A stretch of DNA of 7,050 bases from Pseudomonas sp. (GTDB lineage Bacteria; Pseudomonadota; Gammaproteobacteria; Pseudomonadales; Pseudomonadaceae): the NCBI GenBank assembly GCA_026398835.1, contig JAPLSD010000602.1:1-7050 (forward strand). Reading direction: 5' to 3'. The translations under genes were made by a program, and so were the position numbers. Below are positions 1 to 6,611 of this stretch, piece after piece; position 1 is the first letter of the stretch; every line of letters starts with the position of its first letter. The notes under the pieces were generated by a model. It was not told where the DNA came from. It saw only the letters and a list, made by a program, of their open reading frames with translations, and ran no database searches.

Positions 1-66
1 GCTGAATGGCCGACTGATGTCAGGTCCTGCCGATAATCACTGCCGATCAGCTATGCTTGATCAGCG

Positions 67-72
67 AAGGGA
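67..72 (+). promoter_or_regulatory. Candidate ribosome binding site for the kinase gene
   Basis: AAGGGA lies 7 nt before an in-frame TTG at 80. The in-frame ATGs at 17 and 53 have no purine-rich site upstream, and the ATG at 95 is 22 nt from this one. The site therefore favours TTG initiation, although ATG at 95 remains a close alternative because ATG is far more common and removes only five residues. Confidence 0.4.
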
Positions 73-79
73 AACGGAA

Positions 80-2416
80 TTGGTTCAGCCCCCCATGGAT
101 ATTAAGTTCACCAACCGCCTGTCTTATAAACAAGCCAGGCTAACTGTGCTGGTCGGTTTCATTCTCGGAACCCTGCTCAGTCTGCTGCAAATCGGCATCG
201 ATTATGCCAGCGAAGACGCCTCCATCAACCGGGAAATACTCTCTCTTCTGGAAATCAGCCATAACCCGGCCTCGCGGATCGCCTACAACATCGACGCCGA
301 GCTCGCCCAAGAGCTGACCCTCGGTCTGCTCCGCTCCCCCGCAGTCATCAGCGCGCAACTGACTGATAACCACAACACGACCCTTGCCAGCGTAAAACGC
401 CCTGGAATGGAAAGCGGCTATCGGCTGATCAGCGACTTCCTCTTCGGCGCCGAACGGCAGTTCGAAGATCGGCTCTATCTCGATCACATGCCCGACGAAT
501 CCCTCGGCACCTTGCAACTGGAGGTTGATACCTACGCATTCGGCAGCCGCTTCCTGCGCAGGGCCGAAGTCACTCTGCTCAACGGCTTCGTCCGCAGCCT
601 GATCTTGACTGGAATTCTACTGGCACTCTTTTACGTCATGCTGACCAAACCCTTGGTTCGGGTTATCCGCGAACTCAGCGGCAGCGACCCCCGAAGCAGC
701 GACCAGGGGCGACTGGATTTTCCGCAGGGCCATGAAAACGACGAAATCGGCGTACTGGTCAAAGTCGCCAACCAGCAATTCGAAAACATGGCCACCGAGA
801 TTCAGCAACGACGCAATGCCGAGAACCGTTTAACCGATTATCTCGGGCAACTGGAGAACATCGTCTCCGCGCGCACCGCCGAACTGAAAGCAATCAACAA
901 CCGGTTGAGCCTGTCCAACGACGAACTCGAAATAGCCCGCAGCACCGCACTCGACATGGCTGAGGCACGCTCGGTGTTCCTGGCCAATATGAGTCATGAA
1001 ATTCGCACTCCGCTCAACGGGTTGCTGGGGATGATCGCCCTGTCTCTGGACAGCCCGATGAATGCCGAACAACAGCAGCAACTGTCGATTGCCCACGACT
1101 CCGGCAAGGTATTGGTGGAGTTACTCAACGATATTCTCGACCTGTCGAAGTTCGATGCCGGTCAACTGGAGCTTGAACACATCCCCTTCGACCTCGGCGT
1201 ACTGGTCGAGGACACGGCCAACCTGTTGTCGCAGAACGCCGCGCCAAGCGTCGAACTGGCCTGCCTGATCGACCCACAGTTTCCGACATTGGTACTGGGG
1301 GATCCGACACGGGTACGACAGATCGTCAGCAATCTCTTGTCCAATGCCCTGAAGTTCACCCGTTTCGGCCGCGTCGATGTACGCCTGAGCACTCATGAAG
1401 GCGGTGTGAGAATCGAGGTCTGCGATACCGGCATCGGTATCGCGCAGGACGCCCAGGTTAAAATTTTCCAGCCTTTCACCCAAGCGGGAGCCGGCATCAC
1501 CCGTCAGTTCGGCGGCACTGGTCTGGGGCTCGCCCTGACGTACAACCTTTGCGAGGCCATGCAGGGCCGCCTGACCATCAGTTCAGAGGCGGGTTTCGGC
1601 AGTCAGTTCTGCGCAGATCTGCCGTTGCCTTGCCATACCCCGGCTGCTACTCCGGTGCCACTGCGAGGGAGCGTCATCGCGATCACCGCCGCCAGCAGCG
1701 GTCTGGCTGAACTACTCAACAGTTTGCTGCCTGGCTGGGGACTGGACTATCAACAACGCAGCATCGACGACTCGCTGATCGGGCTCACACCTGATCTGTT
1801 GATCACCGACTGCCCTGAATGCCTGTTCGGGATACGTCCCACCCTCCAGGCACCGATTCTGCTGGTGACCGCTTACGGCAATTTCATGCCCACCGAACAA
1901 GCCAGCGCTCTGGCGCCGTTGCAGCAACAGGCACGACCACTGGCACGCAACGCGCTGTATCAAACCTTGCGACGGGCCTTGCAGTCCGAGACCACCACCA
2001 TCAACGACGCACAGCTGGAAAACTTGTCACCCCAGCGGCGGGCACGCATCCTGTTGGTGGAAGACAACCCGGTCAATCAGCTCGTGGCAAAAGGAATGCT
2101 CAGCAAGCTTGGCTGCAAAGTGACTGTGGCAGCACATGGTGCCGAGTCCCTTGACCTGCTTGAGCACAGCAGTTTCGATCTGGTGTTAATGGACTGCAAC
2201 ATGCCGGTCATGGACGGCTATGAAGCCAGCCGGCAGATCCGCCGTAGTGGTCGCTGGCCAGACCTGCCGATCGTCGCACTGACCGCCAACGCCATGCCCG
2301 AGGAGCGAGAGCGCTGCCGCGCGGCCGGCATGAGCGACTATCTGGCTAAACCGTTCCGGCGCGAAGAGCTGGCTGCCCTGCTTGACCTTTGGGTGCCCGT
2401 TACGACAGCGCTTTGA
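80..2416 (+). CDS. sagS: SagS-like hybrid sensor histidine kinase/response regulator
   Basis: Inner-membrane hybrid kinase. Numbering is from a TTG start at 80 (778 aa). There is a TM segment at ~21-40, a periplasmic region at ~41-171, a second TM at ~172-188, a HAMP-like region to ~241, and a coiled-coil linker to ~299. HisKA follows with the H-box MSHEIRTPLNG (phospho-accepting His306). The HATPase has an N-box (Asn422), the DTGIG box (Asp449) and a GGTGLGL lid (~478-484). A degenerate receiver spans ~531-639. The C-terminal receiver has acidic pair Glu661/Asp662, phospho-acceptor Asp705, Thr735 and Lys757. There is no HPt domain, so phosphate should pass to a separate HPt protein. In P. 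aeruginosa SagS feeds HptB and BfiS and controls the planktonic-to-biofilm switch; applying this here is inference. The name rests on architecture plus adjacency to ospR/gpx/msrB. The start is uncertain: in-frame ATGs lie at 17, 53 and 95, and the TTG at 80 has the best ribosome site. The 3' end overlaps convergent ospR by 17 bp. Confidence 0.85.
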   Translation: MVQPPMDIKFTNRLSYKQARLTVLVGFILGTLLSLLQIGIDYASEDASINREILSLLEISHNPASRIAYNIDAELAQELTLGLLRSPAVISAQLTDNHNTTLASVKRPGMESGYRLISDFLFGAERQFEDRLYLDHMPDESLGTLQLEVDTYAFGSRFLRRAEVTLLNGFVRSLILTGILLALFYVMLTKPLVRVIRELSGSDPRSSDQGRLDFPQGHENDEIGVLVKVANQQFENMATEIQQRRNAENRLTDYLGQLENIVSARTAELKAINNRLSLSNDELEIARSTALDMAEARSVFLANMSHEIRTPLNGLLGMIALSLDSPMNAEQQQQLSIAHDSGKVLVELLNDILDLSKFDAGQLELEHIPFDLGVLVEDTANLLSQNAAPSVELACLIDPQFPTLVLGDPTRVRQIVSNLLSNALKFTRFGRVDVRLSTHEGGVRIEVCDTGIGIAQDAQVKIFQPFTQAGAGITRQFGGTGLGLALTYNLCEAMQGRLTISSEAGFGSQFCADLPLPCHTPAATPVPLRGSVIAITAASSGLAELLNSLLPGWGLDYQQRSIDDSLIGLTPDLLITDCPECLFGIRPTLQAPILLVTAYGNFMPTEQASALAPLQQQARPLARNALYQTLRRALQSETTTINDAQLENLSPQRRARILLVEDNPVNQLVAKGMLSKLGCKVTVAAHGAESLDLLEHSSFDLVLMDCNMPVMDGYEASRQIRRSGRWPDLPIVALTANAMPEERERCRAAGMSDYLAKPFRREELAALLDLWVPVTTAL

Positions 2417-2861
2417 TCTGTCCCAATAGCTGGTCCAGACCGCTACGCAGCTCACTCAAGCGATCCAGATCGACACCGCTGTCGCACAACAGCCGCGCCT
2501 TGAGCGGCACGACCTGCTCGCGCAGGACTGATCCGGCTCCAGACAGACTCAAGTGCACCTCACGCTCATCGCGCGCCGAACGCTGGCGCTGCACCAACGC
2601 CATCTGTTCAAGACGCTTGAGCAGCGGCGTGAGCGTCCCTGAGTCCAGGGCCAGCCGTTCACCAAGGGCCTTCACCGTCGGTTGCTCGGGCGGCGAGTCC
2701 TGCCACTCCCACAACACCAGCATTGCCAGATATTGCGGATAGGTCAGCCCCAACTGGTCGAGCATCGGCTTGTAGGCGCGAATGACTGCCCGGGAAGCGG
2801 CGTACAGCTTGAAGCACAGCTGGCTGTCGAGCTTGAGCGAATCGGCTGACAGCTCATTCAT
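2400..2861 (-). CDS. ospR: OspR/OhrR-type MarR-family thiol redox regulator
   Basis: A 153-aa DNA-binding repressor of the MarR family, organic-peroxide/oxidative-stress branch. The reactive N-terminal cysteine is Cys16 (QLCFKLYAASR). Tyr30 and Tyr41 have the spacing to it seen in OhrR proteins, where such tyrosines contact the reactive cysteine. A second cysteine, Cys126 (RLLCDSG), fits the two-Cys class that forms an intersubunit disulfide on oxidation. The winged helix-turn-helix runs at ~62-107 (KALGERLALDSGTLTPLLKRL, then the RDEREV wing). The ATG overlaps the gpx stop as ATGA, so it is probably cotranscribed and translationally coupled. No ohr gene is adjacent; the peroxidase partner is gpx, which matches P. 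aeruginosa OspR, known to control its neighbouring glutathione peroxidase. It probably binds the two palindromes upstream of gpx. The choice of ospR over ohrR rests on synteny. Confidence 0.85.
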   Translation of the reverse strand: MNELSADSLKLDSQLCFKLYAASRAVIRAYKPMLDQLGLTYPQYLAMLVLWEWQDSPPEQPTVKALGERLALDSGTLTPLLKRLEQMALVQRQRSARDEREVHLSLSGAGSVLREQVVPLKARLLCDSGVDLDRLSELRSGLDQLLGQIKALS

Positions 2862-3343
2862 TTCAGCAACGCTTCAATCTCGCTCGTCAGATCCTGCGGC
2901 TTGGTCGCCGGAGCAAAACGTTTGACGACCTGGCCGTCCTTGCCGATCAGGAACTTGGTGAAGTTCCACTTGATGCGTTGAGTGCCGAGCAGACCAGGAG
3001 CGCGCTTCTTCAACTGCACGAACAACGGATGGGCGTCGCTGCCATTGACTTCGATTTTTTTGAACAGTGGGAAGCTGACACCAAAATTCAACTCGCAAAA
3101 CTCGGAAATGGCCCCTTCATTCCCCGGCTCCTGTTTGCCGAACTGATTACACGGAAAGCCAAGCACCACCAGTCCCTGGTCCTTGTAACTCTCCCAAAGC
3201 TCCTCCAGACCTTTGTATTGCGGCGTGAAACCGCACTGGCTCGCCGTATTGACCACCAAAACCGCTTTGCCAGCAAAGTCGGCCAGAGTCTTTTGCTCAC
3301 CTTTGATGGTGATACACGGGATATTCAGCAGGTTATCGGTCAT
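2858..3343 (-). CDS. gpx: Glutathione-peroxidase-family thiol peroxidase
   Basis: A 161-aa cytosolic peroxidase with a thioredoxin fold that reduces H2O2 and organic hydroperoxides. The peroxidatic residue is an ordinary cysteine, Cys37 in NTASQCGFTPQY, not selenocysteine. The catalytic tetrad is complete: Cys37, Gln71 (FGKQEPG), Trp126 and Asn127 (KWNFTKF). Cys83 (ISEFCELNFG) is at the position of the resolving cysteine in 2-Cys members, so thioredoxin is a likelier reductant than glutathione despite the family name. Cys65 in the LGFPCNQFG signature is also conserved. The length is standard for bacterial BtuE/Gpo-type proteins. The ATG has AGGAG 8 nt upstream (3352-3356). It is the first gene of a probable gpx-ospR operon with its own promoter and candidate operators at 3376-3412; readthrough from msrB is possible, as no terminator is seen between them. 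Confidence 0.93.
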   Translation of the reverse strand: MTDNLLNIPCITIKGEQKTLADFAGKAVLVVNTASQCGFTPQYKGLEELWESYKDQGLVVLGFPCNQFGKQEPGNEGAISEFCELNFGVSFPLFKKIEVNGSDAHPLFVQLKKRAPGLLGTQRIKWNFTKFLIGKDGQVVKRFAPATKPQDLTSEIEALLK

Positions 3344-3375
3344 GGCGCAGGCTCCTGAAACGGAAATGAAAGATA

Positions 3376-3404
3376 AACATAGCGAGCAATTGAATTGTGT
3401 GCAA
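3376..3404 (-). promoter_or_regulatory. Candidate sigma-70 promoter of gpx-ospR
   Basis: On the minus strand TTGCAC (plus 3399-3404) and TATGTT (plus 3376-3381) are separated by exactly 17 bp. The -10 matches consensus 4/6 and the -35 3/6, with TTG conserved. Transcription would start near 3369, about 25 nt before the gpx ATG. Both candidate OspR boxes overlap it, which suits direct repression. The match is modest and unproven. Confidence 0.45.
3387..3397. promoter_or_regulatory. Candidate OspR operator box 1 (perfect palindrome)
   Basis: CAATTGAATTG is a perfect 5-1-5 inverted repeat centred on 3392. It lies wholly in the spacer between the proposed -10 and -35 of gpx. OhrR-family operators are AT-rich palindromes of AATT-N-AATT type, so the motif and location fit the regulator encoded two genes downstream. 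Confidence 0.6.
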
Positions 3405-3412
3405 TTTAATTA
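3402..3412. promoter_or_regulatory. Candidate OspR operator box 2
   Basis: CAATTTAATTA repeats box 1 with changes at the centre and last base. It is centred on 3407, 15 bp from the centre of box 1. The flanking bases extend the symmetry (TG before, CA after), with one mismatched pair. It overlaps the proposed -35. Two similarly spaced boxes suggest binding of two regulator dimers. Confidence 0.5.
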
Positions 3413-3447
3413 CAGGTACGAAGGACGAACACACCCGTAAATTGCAG

Positions 3448-3479
3448 AATCACACAATCACACAATCACACAATCACGC
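3448..3479. repeat. Short tandem repeat, 8-bp unit AATCACAC, four copies
   Basis: Three exact copies of AATCACAC are followed by a fourth with one change (AATCACGC), 32 bp in total. The repeat lies between the msrB stop and the gpx promoter, about 44 bp upstream of the proposed gpx -35. It contains no coding sequence. It could vary in copy number by slippage; any regulatory effect is speculative. Confidence 0.85.
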
Positions 3480-3489
3480 AGGGGCGTTA

Positions 3490-3885
3490 TCAGGCCCGAG
3501 GCACCAGATCCAGGCACACCGAGTTGATGCAATAGCGCAAACCAGTGGGTGGCGGACCATCAGGGAACACATGCCCCAAATGCGCATCGCACTTGGCGCA
3601 GACCACTTCGGTACGAACCATGCCGTGACTCACATCGCGAATTTCGACCATCGCGCTTTCGCCGATAGGTTCGTAGAAGCTTGGCCAGCCACAGCCAGAA
3701 TCAAATTTCGCCTTAGAGTCGAACAGTGGCTCATTGCAGCAAATGCAGTGAAAAACACCGTCGGTTTTGGTGTCGTTGTACTTGCCCGAGAACGGTCGCT
3801 CGGTGCCTTTGAGGCGACAAACGTTGTACTGCTCCGGGTCGAGCATGTCGCGCCATTCTTCAAGGGTTTTTTCCAACTTATCCAT
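3490..3885 (-). CDS. msrB: Peptide-methionine (R)-S-oxide reductase MsrB
   Basis: A 131-aa cytosolic repair enzyme that reduces the R epimer of methionine sulfoxide in proteins using thioredoxin. The structural zinc site is complete: Cys47/Cys50 ([10 protein letters not shown]) and Cys96/Cys99 ([11 protein letters not shown]). Catalytic Cys119 is in RYCINS, and Cys65 in SGCGWPSF is the likely resolving cysteine. The [10 protein letters not shown] signature is intact. The length is typical of stand-alone MsrB, with no MsrA fusion. The chosen ATG has an AGAGGT ribosome site 7 nt upstream. The open frame continues upstream to 4074, but that extension lacks family similarity and would run into the start region of alaA, so I reject it. 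It is divergent from alaA and upstream of gpx in the same direction, fitting an oxidative damage-repair cluster. Confidence 0.96.
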   Translation of the reverse strand: MDKLEKTLEEWRDMLDPEQYNVCRLKGTERPFSGKYNDTKTDGVFHCICCNEPLFDSKAKFDSGCGWPSFYEPIGESAMVEIRDVSHGMVRTEVVCAKCDAHLGHVFPDGPPPTGLRYCINSVCLDLVPRA

Positions 3886-4026
3886 TGTCTTACCTCTGCA
3901 ACTGAAAAAGCCTGATCTGTATCTTTTCCACGGATCGGGCGGCACGTATGATTGCGCCTCGTTAAACGCCAGTCTGGCAGCCGTGTAACGCGCATTCAAA
4001 CGGATTTTCACGCTGCGACGCCGGTT

Positions 4027-4036
4027 ACAGGCCTGT
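4027..4036. repeat. Short perfect palindrome in the msrB-alaA divergent gap
   Basis: ACAGGCCTGT is a 10-bp perfect palindrome in the 223-bp gap (3886-4108) that must hold the promoters of both msrB and alaA. It may be an operator half or chance. I could not assign convincing -35/-10 pairs for either gene in this gap. Confidence 0.3.
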
Positions 4037-4108
4037 GTGAAAACGCAGGATTCCCAGTACGGTAGTTCAAACACCGCCTGGATCGTTCATTTTCAGGAAC
4101 ACATCGCC

Positions 4109-5320
4109 ATGCAGGTCAGCAAATCGAACAAGCTCGCCAACGTCTGTTATGACATTCGCGGCCCAGTGCTCAAGCACGCCAAACGCCTGGAAGAGGAAGG
4201 CCATCGCATCCTCAAGCTGAACATCGGCAACCCGGCGCCCTTTGGTTTCGAAGCACCGGACGAAATCCTTCAGGACGTCATCCGCAACCTGCCGACTGCG
4301 CAAGGCTACAGCGACTCCAAGGGCCTGTTCAGCGCTCGCAAGGCCGTCATGCAGTACTACCAGCAAAAGCAGGTAGAAGGCGTCGGCATTGAAGATATTT
4401 ATCTGGGTAACGGCGTTTCCGAGCTGATCGTGATGTCGATGCAGGCCCTGCTCAACAACGGTGACGAAGTGCTGATCCCGGCACCCGACTACCCGCTGTG
4501 GACCGCAGCCGTGACCCTGGCCGGCGGCAATCCGGTGCATTACCTGTGCGACGAGCAAGCCAACTGGTGGCCGGATCTGGCCGACATCAAAGCCAAGATC
4601 ACTCCGAACACCAAAGCCATGGTGATCATCAACCCGAACAACCCGACCGGTGCGGTGTACTCCAAAGAAGTCCTGCTGGGCATGCTTGAACTGGCCCGTC
4701 AGCACAACCTGGTGGTGTTCTCCGACGAAATCTACGACAAGATTCTTTACGACGATGCCGTGCATATTTGCACCGCTTCGCTGGCCCCGGACCTGCTCTG
4801 CCTGACCTTTAATGGCCTGTCCAAGTCCTATCGCGTGGCGGGCTTCCGCTCTGGCTGGGTCGCCATTTCCGGCCCTAAACACAATGCCCAGAGCTACATC
4901 GAAGGCATCGACATGCTGGCCAACATGCGCCTGTGTGCCAACGTACCGAGCCAACACGCGATCCAGACCGCCCTCGGCGGCTATCAGAGCATCAATGACC
5001 TGGTCCTGCCGGCAGGCCGCCTGCTGGAACAGCGCAACCGTACCTGGGAGCTGCTCAACGACATTCCTGGCGTCAGCTGCGTCAAACCGATGGGCGCGCT
5101 GTACGCCTTCCCTCGGATCGACCCGAAAGTTTGCCCGATCCACAACGATGAAAAATTCGTTCTCGATCTGCTGCTCTCGGAAAAGCTGCTGGTGGTCCAG
5201 GGCACCGCTTTCAACTGGCCATGGCCGGACCACTTCCGCGTCGTGACGCTGCCACGACTGGATGACCTGGACCAGGCCATTGGCCGGATCGGGAATTTCC
5301 TGAAGTCCTATCGCCAGTAA
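4109..5320 (+). CDS. alaA: AlaA-type glutamate-pyruvate aminotransferase (PLP fold type I)
   Basis: A 403-aa cytosolic enzyme transferring the amino group of glutamate to pyruvate to make alanine (AlaA in E. coli is of nearly equal length). It is a class I/II aminotransferase. Visible motifs are IINPNNPTGA (Asn178, PLP contact), SDEIYDKILYDD (Asp206 pairs with the pyridine N; Tyr209), FNGLSKSYRVAGFRSGW (Lys239 forms the Schiff base) and HFRVVTLPR (Arg377 binds the substrate carboxylate). The N-terminal SKSNKLANVCYDIRGP and KLNIGNPAPFGF are characteristic of the AlaA group. The ATG at 4109 has AGGAA about 9 nt upstream; the frame is open from 4037, but the extra 24 residues do not look like the family N-terminus. 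It is transcribed alone, divergent from msrB, with a hairpin 10 bp after the stop. Exact substrate preference cannot be read from sequence. Confidence 0.92.
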   Translation: MQVSKSNKLANVCYDIRGPVLKHAKRLEEEGHRILKLNIGNPAPFGFEAPDEILQDVIRNLPTAQGYSDSKGLFSARKAVMQYYQQKQVEGVGIEDIYLGNGVSELIVMSMQALLNNGDEVLIPAPDYPLWTAAVTLAGGNPVHYLCDEQANWWPDLADIKAKITPNTKAMVIINPNNPTGAVYSKEVLLGMLELARQHNLVVFSDEIYDKILYDDAVHICTASLAPDLLCLTFNGLSKSYRVAGFRSGWVAISGPKHNAQSYIEGIDMLANMRLCANVPSQHAIQTALGGYQSINDLVLPAGRLLEQRNRTWELLNDIPGVSCVKPMGALYAFPRIDPKVCPIHNDEKFVLDLLLSEKLLVVQGTAFNWPWPDHFRVVTLPRLDDLDQAIGRIGNFLKSYRQ

Positions 5321-5330
5321 GCGCTGTTTT

Positions 5331-5360
5331 ACCGTGCGACTTTTTGCGAAGTCGCACGGT
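5331..5360 (+). terminator. Stem-loop downstream of alaA, probable terminator
   Basis: A perfect 12-bp stem (5331-5342 with 5349-5360, arms ACCGTGCGACTT/AAGTCGCACGGT) and a 6-nt loop start 10 bp after the alaA stop. A U.G wobble and an A-U pair could extend it. The tail is GATTAATT, not a run of T, so intrinsic termination may be weak. It could instead act as an mRNA 3'-end stabiliser. Confidence 0.6.
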
Positions 5361-5562
5361 GATTAATTCAGCAACACATCTTTATTTCCCGTACAACACC
5401 TACCCTCCTGCGCCCTTATGTTTCTATGGTCTGCCATGCACACCCAACAGCGACGGGACCCGCAACGCAAAAGAGCTGTCAAACCCAGGCCTGATCAACA
5501 TCAGAAAAGCCCTACAAGCGTCTAATATCTGACTGTAAGACACAGTTTGAAATAGTCACCCG
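5361..5562. other. Non-coding spacer between alaA hairpin and htpX promoter
   Basis: This is the central part of a 317-bp gap without a gene. I see no supported RNA gene or repeat. A TTG-initiated 62-codon frame (5344-5532) starts inside the hairpin, has no ribosome site and resembles nothing I know, so it is not annotated. An unrecognised small RNA cannot be excluded. Confidence 0.5.
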
Positions 5563-5592
5563 GTTGAATAGCCTGGTGCAGCGCCTTATATA
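5563..5592 (+). promoter_or_regulatory. htpX promoter readable as sigma-70 and sigma-32
   Basis: TTGAAT (5564-5569) and TATATA (5587-5592) are 17 bp apart, each 4/6 to the sigma-70 consensus. The same bases give GTTGAA (5563-5568), 15 bp, then CCTTATATA (5584-5592), close to the sigma-32 pattern CTTGAA-N13-15-CCCCATNTA. Start of transcription would be near 5599, giving a ~40-nt leader. htpX is a heat-shock gene in E. coli, so a dual promoter makes sense; sequence alone cannot decide between them. Confidence 0.55.
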
Positions 5593-5637
5593 CCCCGCAG
5601 TACGCTACATATTTAGCATGAGGAGATTTCTACAACC

Positions 5638-6525
5638 ATGATGCGCATCTTGCTGTTTTTGGCCACTAACCTGGCGGTCGTGCTGATTGCCAGCATCACC
5701 CTGAGCCTTTTCGGCTTCAACGGGTTCATGGCGGCCAACGGGGTTGACCTCAACCTCAATCAGCTGCTGGTTTTCTGTGCGGTCTTTGGTTTCGCAGGTT
5801 CCTTGTTCTCGCTGTTCATCTCCAAGTGGATGGCGAAGATGAGCACCAGCACCCAAATCATCAGCCAGCCACGTACTCGCCATGAACAATGGTTGCTGCA
5901 AACCGTCGAGCAACTGTCTCGGGAAGCCGGAATCAAGATGCCCGAAGTCGGGATTTTTCCGGCCTACGAGGCTAACGCCTTTGCCACCGGCTGGAACAAG
6001 AACGACGCGCTGGTCGCTGTCAGCCAGGGTTTGCTTGAGCGTTTTTCGCCCGATGAAGTGAAAGCCGTGCTGGCCCACGAAATCGGCCACGTGGCCAACG
6101 GCGACATGGTGACACTGGCGCTGGTACAAGGCGTGGTGAACACCTTCGTGATGTTTTTCGCGCGAATCATCGGCAACTTCGTCGACAAGGTGATTTTCAA
6201 GAACGAAGAAGGCCAAGGCATCGCCTACTACGTGGCGACCATCTTCGCCGAACTGGTATTGGGCTTCCTGGCCAGCGCGATCGTCATGTGGTTCTCGCGC
6301 AAACGCGAATTCCGCGCAGACGAAGCCGGTGCCCGCCTGGCCGGCACCAACGCAATGATCGGCGCTCTGCTGCGCCTGCGCTCGGAGCAAGGCTTGCCGG
6401 TACACATGCCGGACACCTTGAGCGCTTTCGGCATCAATGGCGGCATCAAACAGGGCCTGGCTCGCATGTTCATGAGCCATCCGCCGCTGGAAGAGCGCAT
6501 CGACGCACTGCGTCGTCGTGGCTAA
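5638..6525 (+). CDS. htpX: HtpX membrane zinc metalloprotease
   Basis: A 295-aa inner-membrane M48B protease that degrades damaged or misassembled membrane proteins alongside FtsH. The N-terminus [15 protein letters not shown] matches the HtpX family. There are four hydrophobic segments at ~4-25, 41-61, 157-178 and 199-219. The zinc site is HEIGH (His147, Glu148, His151) with Glu224 in [14 protein letters not shown] as the third ligand; the active site faces the cytoplasm. The C-terminal [15 protein letters not shown] is typical. Length is close to E. coli HtpX (293 aa). AGGAG at 5621-5625 precedes two adjacent ATGs (5638, 5641); the first is chosen by family convention, although its spacing of 12 nt is long. 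It is monocistronic, between its own promoter and a strong terminator. Confidence 0.96.
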   Translation: MMRILLFLATNLAVVLIASITLSLFGFNGFMAANGVDLNLNQLLVFCAVFGFAGSLFSLFISKWMAKMSTSTQIISQPRTRHEQWLLQTVEQLSREAGIKMPEVGIFPAYEANAFATGWNKNDALVAVSQGLLERFSPDEVKAVLAHEIGHVANGDMVTLALVQGVVNTFVMFFARIIGNFVDKVIFKNEEGQGIAYYVATIFAELVLGFLASAIVMWFSRKREFRADEAGARLAGTNAMIGALLRLRSEQGLPVHMPDTLSAFGINGGIKQGLARMFMSHPPLEERIDALRRRG

Positions 6526-6542
6526 TAGTTAGTCTTAATTCC

Positions 6543-6568
6543 AAAAGGGCGACGCAAGTCGCCCTTTT
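6543..6568. terminator. Bidirectional rho-independent terminator between htpX and tpm
   Basis: An 11-bp perfect stem (AAAAGGGCGAC, 6543-6553, with GTCGCCCTTTT, 6558-6568) is closed by a GCAA tetraloop of the stable GNRA type. The A-tract and T-tract at the stem ends give a U-run in either direction, so it should stop both plus-strand htpX and minus-strand tpm transcripts. Confidence 0.92.
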
Positions 6569-6611
6569 GCGTTGGCAGAGAAATCGACCACGCCAACACT
6601 TGCAGTGTGGG

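Noticed and set aside
3448..3479. CRISPR-like array
   Set aside because: The units are 8 bp, directly abutting and without spacers; this is a simple tandem repeat.
3886..4074. N-terminal extension of msrB
   Set aside because: The frame is open, but the added 63 residues are unlike MsrB and would reach past the alaA upstream frame; the internal ATG has a good ribosome site and gives the standard length.
4037..4108. N-terminal extension of alaA
   Set aside because: The 24 extra residues do not resemble an aminotransferase N-terminus, and the ATG at 4109 has its own ribosome site.
4067..5233. Long 388-codon open frame antisense to alaA
   Set aside because: It mirrors the codon structure of a well-supported aminotransferase, shows no recognisable motif and has no ribosome site; it is a shadow frame.
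5344..5532. 62-codon small frame between alaA and htpX
   Set aside because: It begins with TTG inside the hairpin, lacks a ribosome site and shows no family features.
5532..5548. Possible CpxR box (GTAAG-N5-GTTTG) upstream of htpX
   Set aside because: htpX is Cpx-regulated in E. coli, but both half sites deviate from GTAAA, so the match is too weak to call.
5605..6480. 291-codon open frame antisense to htpX
   Set aside because: htpX has complete zinc-site and membrane motifs on the other strand; the antisense translation is rich in His/Gln, typical of shadow frames.
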